A stretch of 54,367 nucleotides of DNA, taken from contig CALEVL010000321.1 in the NCBI GenBank assembly GCA_937924675.1, positions 1-54,367 on the forward strand, read 5' to 3'. This document shows positions 9,206 to 17,942 of this stretch, piece by piece. This DNA is from an uncultured Ignavibacteria bacterium (GTDB lineage Bacteria > Bacteroidota > Ignavibacteria > Tepidaquicellales > Tepidaquicellaceae). The notes below the pieces were generated by a model. That model had not been told where the DNA came from. It ran no database searches and saw only the letters and a list, made by a program, of their open reading frames with translations. How positions within the stretch are numbered: the stretch's first letter is position 1; every line of letters starts with the position of its first letter. Position numbers and translations under genes: made by a program.

Positions 9206-9586
9206 TCAGCCTTTCTTTCCTTTGATTAATTTTCCGATCGTTTCAAGGAGTATTGCAGGTTCGACCGGCTTGTCGATAAACACATCAACCTTTACAACAT
9301 TATTCATACCGTATTCATAACCAAGAGCATTTGATACGGATGAATACATGATAATCGGAACATCGGGTCTCTTTGATTTGATCTTTGAAGCTGCAAAGAA
9401 CCCATCATCGGGTTCTACCATCATAACATCTAGTATTATTAGGTCGGGAGATTCACTCAAGGCCTTTGCACAGCCTTCATCCGGACCGGATTCCGAGATG
9501 ACCTCATATCCTTCGGATTCAAGAATCAGTTTTGTTGATTCAACAATATCCGGGTCATCATCAATGATAAGAATTTTCTTAGACAT
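9206..9586 (-). CDS. Stand-alone response-regulator receiver, first gene of the hydrogenase operon
   Basis: This 126-residue CheY-like receiver has no output domain. The acidic triplet is Asp9-Asp10-Asp11 (IIDDDPDI), the phospho-acceptor is Asp53 in LIILDVMM, the Ser switch is in MYSS, and the conserved Lys is in FIDKPV. The reading frame stays open 21 codons further upstream, but the promoter box (9605-9612) and CRP/FNR-type operator (9635-9650) fall inside that extension. The ATG at 9586 is therefore the likely start. The cognate kinase is probably the histidine kinase at the far end of the same operon. Without a DNA-binding domain it may act by protein contact or as a phosphate sink. Confidence 0.9.
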   Translation of the reverse strand: MSKKILIIDDDPDIVESTKLILESEGYEVISESGPDEGCAKALSESPDLIILDVMMVEPDDGFFAASKIKSKRPDVPIIMYSSVSNALGYEYGMNNVVKVDVFIDKPVEPAILLETIGKLIKGKKG

Positions 9587-9604
9587 GGTTTCATTTGGTT
9601 TGTA

Positions 9605-9650
9605 CAAAGATACTGACAAATTATGATACGAAACCATGATACAAGTCATA
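9605..9650 (-). promoter_or_regulatory. CRP/FNR-type operator and promoter of the hydrogenase operon
   Basis: The plus strand at 9635-9650 reads CATGATACAAGTCATA, an ATGAT-N4-GTCAT palindrome with one half-site mismatch to the other operators (centre 9642.5). On the minus strand the box TATCTTTG (9612 down to 9605) matches TAnnTTTG exactly and begins 30.5 bp from the operator centre, the same spacing as at the TonB receptor gene. The response-regulator ATG lies 18 bases beyond the box. Confidence 0.75.
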
Positions 9651-10110
9651 GTTTTTCAGAAAAAATGCACCTGCTCATACGATTTCTGTTGATTTTGTAT
9701 CGATCATTGCTTCTTTAATTGAATGATCAGCCTGAACATTTCCCGTGTATAGACAAGGTCTTATTCCTTACTTTTTAAGTGAGAATTTTGGTAACAGTAA
9801 AAGAAAGTATGATGAGGCATAATACTATAACGCTAAACCGTATGAATGCGTCAGGATGTAAGTCCTGACGCCACAAAGGACAGTAAAAGAAAGTATGATG
9901 AGGCATAATACTATAACGCTAGACCGTATGAATGCGTATACTCTATTCTATGGTTACTTTAATTATGAATCAACGAATCACCTTTGACTCACACCATGGT
10001 TACATCTAATATGAGTGAATGTGGAGCGTCCTAAAAAAAATAGAAATAAATTGTAAATAATAGCTGAAATCTTTAATTTGCGTGGAAATTACCGAAGGAG
10101 CCCTCTCAAA
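9651..10110. other. Intergenic region between the divergent hydrogenase and sdh operons
   Basis: There is no gene here. The stretch contains a 58-bp direct repeat with a REP-like hairpin between its two copies (listed separately) and otherwise A/T-rich sequence. I could not identify a clear TAnnTTTG promoter for sdhC. Confidence 0.6.
9794..9937. repeat. 58-bp direct repeat pair flanking a REP-like palindrome
   Basis: The sequences at 9794-9851 and 9880-9937 are identical except for one base (A versus G in the AACCG/GACCG part). They are offset by 86 bp. Between them, overlapping the end of the first copy, GCGTCAGGA (9848-9856) pairs with TCCTGACGC (9863-9871) around the loop TGTAAG. The arrangement resembles an inserted or duplicated palindromic element. 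There is no coding potential. Confidence 0.9.
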
Positions 10111-10548
10111 TTGGAAAGCGAAACCAAGTCACAAAGCACATATAAAGACATCAAAACATTTGACCAGAAGAATTGGATCAGTGAAAATTTAGGATATAAG
10201 AAAGATTCAGGAAACTGGGCATGGATTTTTCACAGGATAACAGGTATTGCACTAATAGCATATTTGTTTCTGCATATTTATTCTCTAAGTCCGCTAACAA
10301 AAGGCGAAGCGGCTTTTAACGCAAAGATGGCACAGTTTTCTTCTCCTTTTTTTATGGTGATTGAGTGGTTTCTTTTTGCATTCGTGATCTTCCATTCTCT
10401 TAACGGAATAAGGATCGTCATAGTTGACTGGGCTGACGGAGCAAAATACCACAAGCAATTGTACAGGCTCTCATGGGTTTTAGGGATTATTCTCTTCCTT
10501 GCAATGGGAGCGCTCATGTTTTCTCATGAATTGAAAAAACTGTTTTAA
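10111..10548 (+). CDS. sdhC: Succinate dehydrogenase/fumarate reductase cytochrome b subunit
   Basis: This is a membrane anchor and heme-b subunit of complex II, with about three hydrophobic helices. The family signature is visible in WAWIFHRITGIALIAYLFLH, with His residues in FHRITG, LHIYSLS and FHSLNG available for heme and quinone sites. I place the start at TTG 10111 because AAGGAG (10095-10100) lies 10 bases upstream; an upstream in-frame TTG at 10078 has no Shine-Dalgarno site. That gives 145 residues. It is followed after 18 bp by sdhD. The catalytic sdhA and sdhB genes do not follow, which is unusual, so they must lie elsewhere in the genome. Confidence 0.87.
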   Translation: MESETKSQSTYKDIKTFDQKNWISENLGYKKDSGNWAWIFHRITGIALIAYLFLHIYSLSPLTKGEAAFNAKMAQFSSPFFMVIEWFLFAFVIFHSLNGIRIVIVDWADGAKYHKQLYRLSWVLGIILFLAMGALMFSHELKKLF

Positions 10549-10566
10549 TACACACAGGATAAAATT

Positions 10567-10929
10567 ATGTATAAATACAGGGCTTCAAAGGATACGGGAT
10601 CAAAAAGTTGGGTCATGCAGAGGATCACCGGGCTTGCATTGGTGGTTCTAATGATCGGACATTATATTCTGATGCATTACCATCCCGATTCAGGACATAC
10701 ATATCAGGCAGTACTGGGAAGAATGCAGTATTCATGGTATAGAATCATCGATCTCACATTCATCGTACTGGGAATGTATCATGGACTGAACGGAATCTGG
10801 AATATTTTCCGTGATTACAAAATGAAACCCTGGCTGAAATATTCCGTTATATCGGCATTGGTGATATTTGGAGTTGCATTTACGGCTTGGGGATTTAACA
10901 TTGTGTTTTCTATTCCGTACATAAACTGA
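10567..10929 (+). CDS. sdhD: Succinate dehydrogenase membrane anchor subunit
   Basis: This 120-residue membrane protein has three hydrophobic helices and the SdhD-like signature SWVMQRITGLALVVLMIGHY, where the Arg and Ser near the membrane edge belong to the quinone pocket and the His is a likely heme ligand. A second His is in GMYHGLNGIWNIFRDY. It is encoded 18 bp after sdhC and should form the two-subunit anchor with it in the cytoplasmic membrane, passing electrons from succinate to quinone. The length is normal. No sdhA or sdhB gene follows; the next gene is the histone-like one 114 bp downstream. Confidence 0.86.
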   Translation: MYKYRASKDTGSKSWVMQRITGLALVVLMIGHYILMHYHPDSGHTYQAVLGRMQYSWYRIIDLTFIVLGMYHGLNGIWNIFRDYKMKPWLKYSVISALVIFGVAFTAWGFNIVFSIPYIN

Positions 10930-11043
10930 AACATAGAACGAAATTAAGACAATGTGAGTTTGCCGGATACGGCATAAAAATTTTCACCCGATATTTGAAC
11001 CCTAAAAATCAATTATAAACAAAACCAGAGAAGGAGTAAGGCA

Positions 11044-11232
11044 ATGGAAAAATTTAGCGACCTCAAAACGATCCTGGATCAGATGGGTGCTGACATCGAA
11101 AAATTTTATCAGAAGAATCAGAATGCCGCCGGTACAAGACTCAGGAAATCATTGAATGAGTTGAGAAAGAAGGCTGCAGAGATCAGGAAAGACATTCAGG
11201 ACGAAAGAACAAGAAGGAAGACTGAAGGATAA
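11044..11232 (+). CDS. Bacterial histone H1-like (Hc1-type) protein
   Basis: This small basic helical protein of 62 residues matches the short histone H1-like proteins common in Bacteroidota: a MEKFSDLKTILDQMGADIEK start, the central FYQKNQNAAGTRLRKSLNEL, and a Lys/Arg-rich tail ending DERTRRKTEG. Such proteins are thought to bind DNA nonspecifically and compact the nucleoid. The gene has one of the best Shine-Dalgarno sites in the window (AAGGAG about 8 bases before the ATG), which suggests high expression. It stands alone between sdhD and lepA. Only family-level similarity supports the function. Confidence 0.85.
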   Translation: MEKFSDLKTILDQMGADIEKFYQKNQNAAGTRLRKSLNELRKKAAEIRKDIQDERTRRKTEG

Positions 11233-11332
11233 GATTTTTTTCTTCATTCATTTTGCAAGAGTGGAATCTAAAGAAGTTATTCCATTTGCGTTATAACTTT
11301 TTTTTAGAATCCACTTTTTTTATACGAAAAAT

Positions 11333-13129
11333 TTGAGCAAACCAGACATAAGAAATTTCTGCATCATCGCTCACATCGACCACGGTAAATCCACACTGGC
11401 AGACAGGCTTCTGGAAAAGACACGGACGATTGAAAAGCGAAACATGATAAAGCAGGTGCTTGATGATATGGACCTTGAGCAGGAAAGAGGCATAACCATC
11501 AAGCTTCATGCTATTCAAATGATATACACATCCCCGGAAAAGAAAGAGTATATATTCAATCTCATCGACACTCCGGGTCATGTTGATTTTTCTTACGAAG
11601 TGTCGCGTTCACTTGCAGCATGCGAGGGAGCTTTGCTTGTGGTTGATGCCACGCAGGGAGTTGAAGCTCAAACGATAAGCAATCTTTATCTCGCAATAGA
11701 CAACGGACTTGAGATAATTCCGGTCATCAATAAGATAGACCTGCAGAATGCAATGGTTGATGAAGTTACTGAACAGATCATTGAGCTTCTCGGATGCAAG
11801 AAAGAAGACATTATTCTTGCAAGCGCAAAGGCAGACATTGGTACTGAGCTAATACTTGAAGCAATAGTAAACAAGATTCCACCCGCCAAGACTGAAACAG
11901 ACAAACCGCTTCGCGCTTTGATATTCGATTCCAAGTTTGATATATACCGCGGTGTAGTTGTCTATATCCGGGTATTCGAAGGTTCTATCAAGGAAGGTGA
12001 TGCAATCAAATTCTTTTTTTCCGGAAACACTTTCACAGCAGAGGAAGTTGGTGTGTTGAGAATGGGCCGGATCAAGAGTCACATAATTAACGCCGGAGAT
12101 GTAGGATATCTGATCGCCGGCATTAAGGATGTTAATGATACCAGGGTCGGCGATACTATCTTCAAGATTAATCAGCCGGTGAGCGAACCGCTCCCCGGAT
12201 ACAAGGAAGTCAAGTCAATGGTCTTCAGCGGAATCTATCCGTCTTCAACAGAAGATTTTGAAAACCTGCGTGAATCTTTGGCGAAGCTGAAGCTCAATGA
12301 TGCAGCTTTGACCTATGAACCGGAAACATCTGTGGCTTTGGGATTCGGATTCAGATGCGGTTTCCTCGGAATGCTTCATATGGAAATTGTACAGGAAAGA
12401 CTTGAGCGTGAATACGGACTGACGATCATCACAACTGTTCCTAATGTTGAATACAGAGTTTATAAGACAAACGGCGAAGTCATTCTTGTTGACAATCCGT
12501 CTCACATGCCTGAGCCTGCAAAGATCGATTACATTGAAGAACCTTACATCAGTGCAAATATCATCACGCCAAACGAGTTCATCGGGAATCTTATGAAACT
12601 GGCAAATGAGCGGAGAGGTGTTTTCCTTTCTACAAACTATGTTGATGCCAAGAGGGTTGACCTGCATTTTGAATTTCCGCTGAGTGAAATTGTATTTGAT
12701 TTTTATGACAAGCTGAAATCCTATTCAAGGGGATATGCTTCATTCGATTATGCATTCAAAGATTTCAGAGAGTCAGACCTTGTGAAGCTGGACATTTTGC
12801 TTAACGGTGATTCCGTAGATGCGCTTTCAACTATTGTACACAGAGACAAGTCATTTGACTGGGGAAAGAGACTCTGTTCCAAACTCAAGGAACTGATTCC
12901 GAAGCAGATGTTTGAAGTTGCTATTCAGGCGGCAATCGGTTCAAAGATCGTTGCACGCGAGACCATCAGTGCAATGAGAAAAAATGTAACTGCAAAGTGC
13001 TACGGCGGAGATATCAGCAGAAAGCGAAAACTTCTTGAAAAACAAAAGGAAGGCAAGAAGCGTATGAAGCAGATAGGTTCTGTTGAGATTCCGCAGGAAG
13101 CATTTCATGCGGTTCTTTCCCTGAATTGA
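11333..13129 (+). CDS. lepA: Elongation factor 4 (ribosome-associated GTPase LepA)
   Basis: At 598 residues the protein has the normal LepA length. The GTPase motifs are AHIDHGKST (G1), DTPGHVDF (G3) and NKIDLQNA (G4), followed by domain 2, EF-G-like domains III and V, and the LepA-specific C-terminal domain (YGGDISRKRKLLEKQKEGKK). LepA binds stalled or assembling ribosomes. The start is TTG at 11333, directly before SKPDIRNFCIIAHIDHG; no upstream ATG is in frame. The gene order lepA-lepB-hemW on one strand with short gaps suggests co-transcription. Confidence 0.97.
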   Translation: MSKPDIRNFCIIAHIDHGKSTLADRLLEKTRTIEKRNMIKQVLDDMDLEQERGITIKLHAIQMIYTSPEKKEYIFNLIDTPGHVDFSYEVSRSLAACEGALLVVDATQGVEAQTISNLYLAIDNGLEIIPVINKIDLQNAMVDEVTEQIIELLGCKKEDIILASAKADIGTELILEAIVNKIPPAKTETDKPLRALIFDSKFDIYRGVVVYIRVFEGSIKEGDAIKFFFSGNTFTAEEVGVLRMGRIKSHIINAGDVGYLIAGIKDVNDTRVGDTIFKINQPVSEPLPGYKEVKSMVFSGIYPSSTEDFENLRESLAKLKLNDAALTYEPETSVALGFGFRCGFLGMLHMEIVQERLEREYGLTIITTVPNVEYRVYKTNGEVILVDNPSHMPEPAKIDYIEEPYISANIITPNEFIGNLMKLANERRGVFLSTNYVDAKRVDLHFEFPLSEIVFDFYDKLKSYSRGYASFDYAFKDFRESDLVKLDILLNGDSVDALSTIVHRDKSFDWGKRLCSKLKELIPKQMFEVAIQAAIGSKIVARETISAMRKNVTAKCYGGDISRKRKLLEKQKEGKKRMKQIGSVEIPQEAFHAVLSLN

Positions 13130-13177
13130 GAAAGAACTTCAATAAGTTTAAATAAATAAATAATACCTAAGACAATA

Positions 13178-14122
13178 TTGGCTGACAGAAGCGATTCCCA
13201 AAAATCAAAGGATAATAAGACTCTTTCAGAAACAACCGAAAATCAGAAAAACGAAAAAGTAAAGAAATCCAAGACACGCGAGTTTTTCGATGCATTAGTT
13301 TACGCTGCCGTTGTTGCTTTCATCATTAAGATATTTCTCTTTGAGGCATTCCGCATTCCGACAGGATCAATGGAAAAGACATTGTGGGTTGGTGATTTCT
13401 TGCTGGTAACCAAATTCACTTACGGTGCAACAACTCCTAGGAACATTCCATTCACAGACATAAGACTTCCCTACTTCAAATTGCCCGGCTTTAAAGAACC
13501 GGAGAGAGGTGATATTATTGTTTTTGATTTTCCCGGTGACCGTGATGAAGTGGAATCGAAGGAAGTTGTAAACTATATCAAGCGTTGTGTGGCTGTTGCC
13601 GGAGATACAGTAAGAATTGCCGGCAAGAAACTGTATGTAAACGGAGAATTGTTTCCCAACCCTACTCATGCAATGTTTGACAACATGAACAGACCGCAGA
13701 GTTTTGCAAATCAAAGGATGTTCCCGCGCGGCGCCGGCTGGAACGAAGACTGGTACGGACCTATCAGAGTTCCTAAAAAAGGAGATAAGGTTAAAATCGA
13801 TTCATCAAATTTTGATGAGTGGAAAACATTTGTCATGAGAGAAGGACATTCAATCAGCCAGACAGCGGATAGGAAAGTATTAGTTGACAATGTTGAGCTT
13901 CCCGACGGGGAATACACTGTAAAAAGAGATTATCTTTTTATGATGGGAGACAACCGTAACAACTCGCTTGACAGCCGCTACTGGGGATTCATGCCTGTTG
14001 ATAATGTTGTAGGAAAAGCATTGCTAATTTATTGGTCCTGGGATCCGAGCAAATCATTCCTGAACTTTTTCGAACTTCTTGGAAGCACAAGATGGGACCG
14101 CATTGGAAATCTCATAAAGTAA
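13178..14122 (+). CDS. lepB: Type I signal peptidase
   Basis: This 314-residue membrane protease removes signal peptides on the outer face of the cytoplasmic membrane. It has a charged N-terminal tail (1-36), one hydrophobic anchor (about 38-57), the catalytic Ser64 in RIPTGSMEKTLWVGD, the catalytic Lys135 in YIKRCVAVAGD, and the conserved GDNRNNSLDSRYWG near the C-terminus. It starts with TTG at 13178, 48 bp after lepA. The insertion between the catalytic boxes is longer than in short LepB proteins, as often seen in this phylum. It would process the many exported proteins encoded further along the window. Confidence 0.96.
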   Translation: MADRSDSQKSKDNKTLSETTENQKNEKVKKSKTREFFDALVYAAVVAFIIKIFLFEAFRIPTGSMEKTLWVGDFLLVTKFTYGATTPRNIPFTDIRLPYFKLPGFKEPERGDIIVFDFPGDRDEVESKEVVNYIKRCVAVAGDTVRIAGKKLYVNGELFPNPTHAMFDNMNRPQSFANQRMFPRGAGWNEDWYGPIRVPKKGDKVKIDSSNFDEWKTFVMREGHSISQTADRKVLVDNVELPDGEYTVKRDYLFMMGDNRNNSLDSRYWGFMPVDNVVGKALLIYWSWDPSKSFLNFFELLGSTRWDRIGNLIK

Positions 14123-14168
14123 ATTGAATGATCTTTATCCGGATGTAATGCCGGCAAAGTGAAATATC

Positions 14169-15287
14169 ATGTCCGGCATCTACATTCATATTCCTTTCTG
14201 CAAGAGAAGATGCAACTATTGCGACTTCTTCTTTACCACAAACACAAAGCTTACCGATGATTTCCTGAGATCCTTATCAATTGAAATCAAACTTCACTCT
14301 GCTACATTTCCTGAACTAACGTTTGATACAATTTCTTTTGGCGGCGGCACACCTTCACTACTTGGCGGTGAGAATATTGCAAACATCATTTCAGTCATTA
14401 GGAACAACTTTAATATTTCTGAAGATACAGAAATATCACTTGAGGCAAATCCTGAGGACCTTACAGGAAACAAGATTGAAGAACTTCAAAGATCAGGTAT
14501 TAATCGCTTAAGCATCGGTGTTCAGTCATTCATTGACAGCGAACTTAAATTTCTTACAAGGCATCATACTTCGCTTCAAGCGGAAGATGTTGTAAAGCGA
14601 GCACTTGACACAATAAGCAATGTAAGCATCGATATCATTTATTCGCTACCCTCTCAGAGATTTGAGGACATTGCTTACTCAATCAGCAAAGCAAATGAAC
14701 TTGGAGTTAAGCATGTTTCTGCATATACATTGACCTTCGAAGATAAAACACTGCTGACCAAACAGGAGACAGAAGGCAAGATTATAAGAAATACACCTGA
14801 GCATGAAGCAACGCTGTATGAAACGGTTGCGTGTAATCTAAGTACCTTGGGTTTCAGGCAATATGAAATATCGAATTTTGCAAAGCAGGGGTTTGAAAGC
14901 CGGCACAACAAAAAGTACTGGGAGCTGAAAAATTACCTGGGAATAGGACCATCTTCGCATTCATTCATTCACAGCAAGAGATGGAACAATGTGAAAAATC
15001 TCGGACTGTATTCGGAAATGCTGAAGAAAGATGAACTGCCTGTAGAAAATCTTTACGAACTCACTAATGAAGAGTTGAAATCCGACTTCATCATGTTAGC
15101 TCTGAGGGCAGGAGGAGTTTGCTTTGATGAGTACAGCAGAAGATTTGACAATTCTTTTTTACTTACATACAAAACCGTGATTGACAATTTGGTTCGCGAT
15201 GGATTTGCGGGAAAATCGCAGGACAATTTCTGTTTAACATCAAAAGGGTATGCAATTGCTGACGAGATCATTGCTAGATATTTTTGA
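14169..15287 (+). CDS. hemW: Heme chaperone HemW (radical SAM, formerly oxygen-independent CPO-like)
   Basis: This 372-residue radical SAM protein has the SAM-binding cluster motif C-x3-C-x2-C (Cys11, Cys15, Cys18 in PFCKRRCNYCDF), the GGGTPS motif, the segment RLSIGVQSF and a C-terminal HemN_C domain. It begins MSGIYIHIPFC, the HemW signature; true HemN has a longer N-terminus and an additional Cys in a C-x3-C-x2-C-x-C arrangement, absent here. HemW delivers heme to membrane respiratory proteins. It lies 46 bp after lepB and ends 9 bp from the convergent PAP2 gene. Confidence 0.93.
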   Translation: MSGIYIHIPFCKRRCNYCDFFFTTNTKLTDDFLRSLSIEIKLHSATFPELTFDTISFGGGTPSLLGGENIANIISVIRNNFNISEDTEISLEANPEDLTGNKIEELQRSGINRLSIGVQSFIDSELKFLTRHHTSLQAEDVVKRALDTISNVSIDIIYSLPSQRFEDIAYSISKANELGVKHVSAYTLTFEDKTLLTKQETEGKIIRNTPEHEATLYETVACNLSTLGFRQYEISNFAKQGFESRHNKKYWELKNYLGIGPSSHSFIHSKRWNNVKNLGLYSEMLKKDELPVENLYELTNEELKSDFIMLALRAGGVCFDEYSRRFDNSFLLTYKTVIDNLVRDGFAGKSQDNFCLTSKGYAIADEIIARYF

Positions 15288-15296
15288 AGATTGGAC

Positions 15297-16253
15297 CTAT
15301 GTCCGGATCAGCATTCCTTCCTTATCAATATTATTTCTGTAAAGAAAATTTGATACAAGAACAGTAGTTATTACAAACGGTAAGGCAGCAATCAGATCTA
15401 TCACATAGTGATATCTCAGATACACAGTTGAGAATATCATTAATATAGAATAAGGAAGATAGAAGTAAAACGATCTCGACCTGAACTTGCGGGATAAATA
15501 TGTGATCAACAGAATCACGATTGTATGTCCTGATGGAAATGCATCTCTTTGAGCCACAAGAATTGCGTTGGTCTCTCCTTTGGGAATTGATTCTCCAAGA
15601 TTGATCACATCTCTTATAATCTGCGCAAAAAATATTCCGGGCAATTCCATATCTGTTGCGGAAAAATCATGAACAATAAATCTCGGTCCTACAGCGGGCA
15701 CAAGCAGGTATCCAATGAATGAGAGATAGAATCCGAACATGATTACAAAAGTTGCATACTTGAATTCATCATACCTGTGCCAGAAGTAAAGCTCAGCAGC
15801 ATAGATAACGGGCATGAGATAAAAGACTCCGTAAATGATCTGAAGGAATTCAGTCAGATACGGGTTTGCAATTTGCCATAAAAACTCGGTAGGATTAATT
15901 CCAAATATTGAACGGTCTATCTGAGCAAGGACTTCATCATAGAGTTTGTCTCCATGGCTGATCATTATCACATAGACTTCTTTGAAGCAGAAAAGAATTG
16001 TAAACACCGGATACCAGAACCTGATAAATCTTGCAAGACCCGGTGCTTCGTTGTCAATGTAATTCTTGCCTTCATATTTTGACACAATGAAGACTATAAG
16101 TAATATGATGAATACATTGACGAGAATAAGCAGAACTTTTTCAAAAACATTATCAACAAAGATCAAAGATACTATTGACAGAAAAAGGAAGAATACAATA
16201 TTCATAACGTCATGAGTTTCCAGAAATCTGAGTCTGCCCTTAATAAAGTCCAC
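15297..16253 (-). CDS. PAP2-superfamily membrane phosphatase
   Basis: This 318-residue integral membrane protein has about six to eight hydrophobic segments and the PAP2 motifs in its C-terminal half: RDAFPSGHT (with the catalytic-region Ser-Gly-His) and YLRYHYVIDLIAALP (second His and Asp). The architecture resembles the PAP2_3/inositol-phosphorylceramide-synthase-like branch, whose members hydrolyse or transfer phosphate from lipid phosphates. The exact substrate is unknown. It begins 5 bp after the mgtE stop on the same strand, so the two are probably co-transcribed. Confidence 0.88.
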   Translation of the reverse strand: MDFIKGRLRFLETHDVMNIVFFLFLSIVSLIFVDNVFEKVLLILVNVFIILLIVFIVSKYEGKNYIDNEAPGLARFIRFWYPVFTILFCFKEVYVIMISHGDKLYDEVLAQIDRSIFGINPTEFLWQIANPYLTEFLQIIYGVFYLMPVIYAAELYFWHRYDEFKYATFVIMFGFYLSFIGYLLVPAVGPRFIVHDFSATDMELPGIFFAQIIRDVINLGESIPKGETNAILVAQRDAFPSGHTIVILLITYLSRKFRSRSFYFYLPYSILMIFSTVYLRYHYVIDLIAALPFVITTVLVSNFLYRNNIDKEGMLIRT

Positions 16254-16258
16254 AGTAT

Positions 16259-17659
16259 TCAGACGTGGCTGAGAAGGTATGTTGAAACGGTAAGAAAGAC
16301 AGTGATGCCAATGACATCCTGGAATGCAGTTTCAAAAGGGCCGGAAGTTAGTGCAGGATCAAAACCAAGCCGTTTGGAGATCATAGGAGAGATTGTACCA
16401 ATTACACCGGCAATATTTATTGAGATAAACATAGATACAGCGACTGACAATCCGAATCTCATCTTATTCTCATCACTGAGAAGATAGCCCATAAATCCAA
16501 CCGCGATTCCAATTGCTGTTCCAATAATAAGTGTAGTTCTTATCTGTCTGTTCAGCGGTTCCCACCATCGGTTAAGCATCATGTTACCTGTATCGAGCCC
16601 GCGTACAACAATAGCCGCCGACTGAAGTCCGGTATTACCTGAAATTGCCGAGATGATAGGCATGAATGCTGCCAGAAGAATCACTTTCTCAAGCATTGCA
16701 TCATGTGAGGAGACAACAAACACAGCAAGCATTTCAATGAACAGAGTTATCATCAGCCAGGGCAAACGGAGCTTGGCAATCTGAAAAGGAGATTTCTTTT
16801 CAAGTTCTTCGGCATCCGTTCCCGCCATTCTTGCCACATCTTCTGAATATTCTTCCTCCATTACATCCATCACATCATCGATCGTAATTTTTCCGATCAC
16901 TCTCTGCGCACTGTCAACCACAGGCAGCGATACAAGATCGTAACTTCTGAATATCTTTGCGACTTCTTCCTGATCAGTATTTGCCTCCACAAAAATTACA
17001 TCCGGATTCATGATGTCTTTTGTAAGCGCATCCGGAGTTTGCATTGAAACAATTAATCTCTTTAGGGACATTATTCCTTTCAGAACATTATTGTCGTCTA
17101 CAACCCATAAATTATAAAACTGGTCTATCTCACCTGCTCTTAACTGAACTTCTTTTACTGCTTCTGCAATTGTCATGTTTTCTCTGACTGCAATGTATTC
17201 CTTTGCCATGATACCGCCGGCAGTATTCTCATGGTAAGCAAGAAGCTCTCTTACCTCATCAGAGTCTTCGGTGTCAATCTTCTCCAAATTGCCAAGGACC
17301 TCTTCCTGTTTGTCAGCTTCAAGATCAGAAAGAAAATCTGTAGCATCATCAGAATACATTTCACTGACAATATCTGAAATTTTTTCACCGGACAGCTTCT
17401 CGGTGAAATATTCCTTCCTGTCATCTGATATTTCGAGGATTACTTCGCTTGCAGTTTCATCGTCAAGAAGATTGAACAGATAGAAGGCATCATCATCTTC
17501 TTTGAGATTGTCGATAATGACTGAAATGTCAAAATCATAAAGGTCAGCCAGAATATTCCTTAACGCAGCATCCGATTTATCATTTATCAGTTGCGTTATG
17601 TCTTCCAGAAGTTCGCTATCAACCTCCAGTACGGATTTATTCTTTTTCTCCGGTGACAA
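16259..17659 (-). CDS. mgtE: Magnesium transporter MgtE
   Basis: The protein has 466 residues with the standard MgtE layout: a cytoplasmic N domain rich in Asp and Glu (about 1-140), a CBS pair (about 145-270, starting AKEYIAVRENMTIAEAV), and a five-helix membrane domain starting near residue 300. The membrane domain contains LAAFMPIISAISGNTGLQSA and ASIAGVIGT-like segments of the channel pore. MgtE is a gated Mg2+ channel; the N and CBS domains sense cytosolic Mg2+. The PAP2 gene follows after 5 bp. The ATG at 17659 is chosen because it gives the usual family N-terminus. Confidence 0.96.
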   Translation of the reverse strand: MSPEKKNKSVLEVDSELLEDITQLINDKSDAALRNILADLYDFDISVIIDNLKEDDDAFYLFNLLDDETASEVILEISDDRKEYFTEKLSGEKISDIVSEMYSDDATDFLSDLEADKQEEVLGNLEKIDTEDSDEVRELLAYHENTAGGIMAKEYIAVRENMTIAEAVKEVQLRAGEIDQFYNLWVVDDNNVLKGIMSLKRLIVSMQTPDALTKDIMNPDVIFVEANTDQEEVAKIFRSYDLVSLPVVDSAQRVIGKITIDDVMDVMEEEYSEDVARMAGTDAEELEKKSPFQIAKLRLPWLMITLFIEMLAVFVVSSHDAMLEKVILLAAFMPIISAISGNTGLQSAAIVVRGLDTGNMMLNRWWEPLNRQIRTTLIIGTAIGIAVGFMGYLLSDENKMRFGLSVAVSMFISINIAGVIGTISPMISKRLGFDPALTSGPFETAFQDVIGITVFLTVSTYLLSHV

Positions 17660-17942
17660 TGTGTTTTGAGTTAGAGTGGTTAAAAGTGTGTCAATTTACT
17701 TATTGACATAGGTTAATTCAATTGATTTTGCGAAAGAGCCAAAATGTTGCTTCAAGCATTGATTTGCATATCGCACTGAACTAATTTTAAATATAGCACT
17801 TAACACAGTCAATCAAATAATCTTAGTTAATTGAATACCCTTACTGATATTGTTATATTTCAAATGCAACTTTGACATCAATATATTTTCAGTTGTTGCA
17901 TGAAACTTTACTAATAACCTGTTAAATAACTTAATTCACAAA

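Noticed and set aside
9587..9649. Upstream extension of the response-regulator start to 9649
   Set aside because: The extension would contain the operator and promoter, and receiver domains begin with the KKILIIDDD segment at the later ATG.
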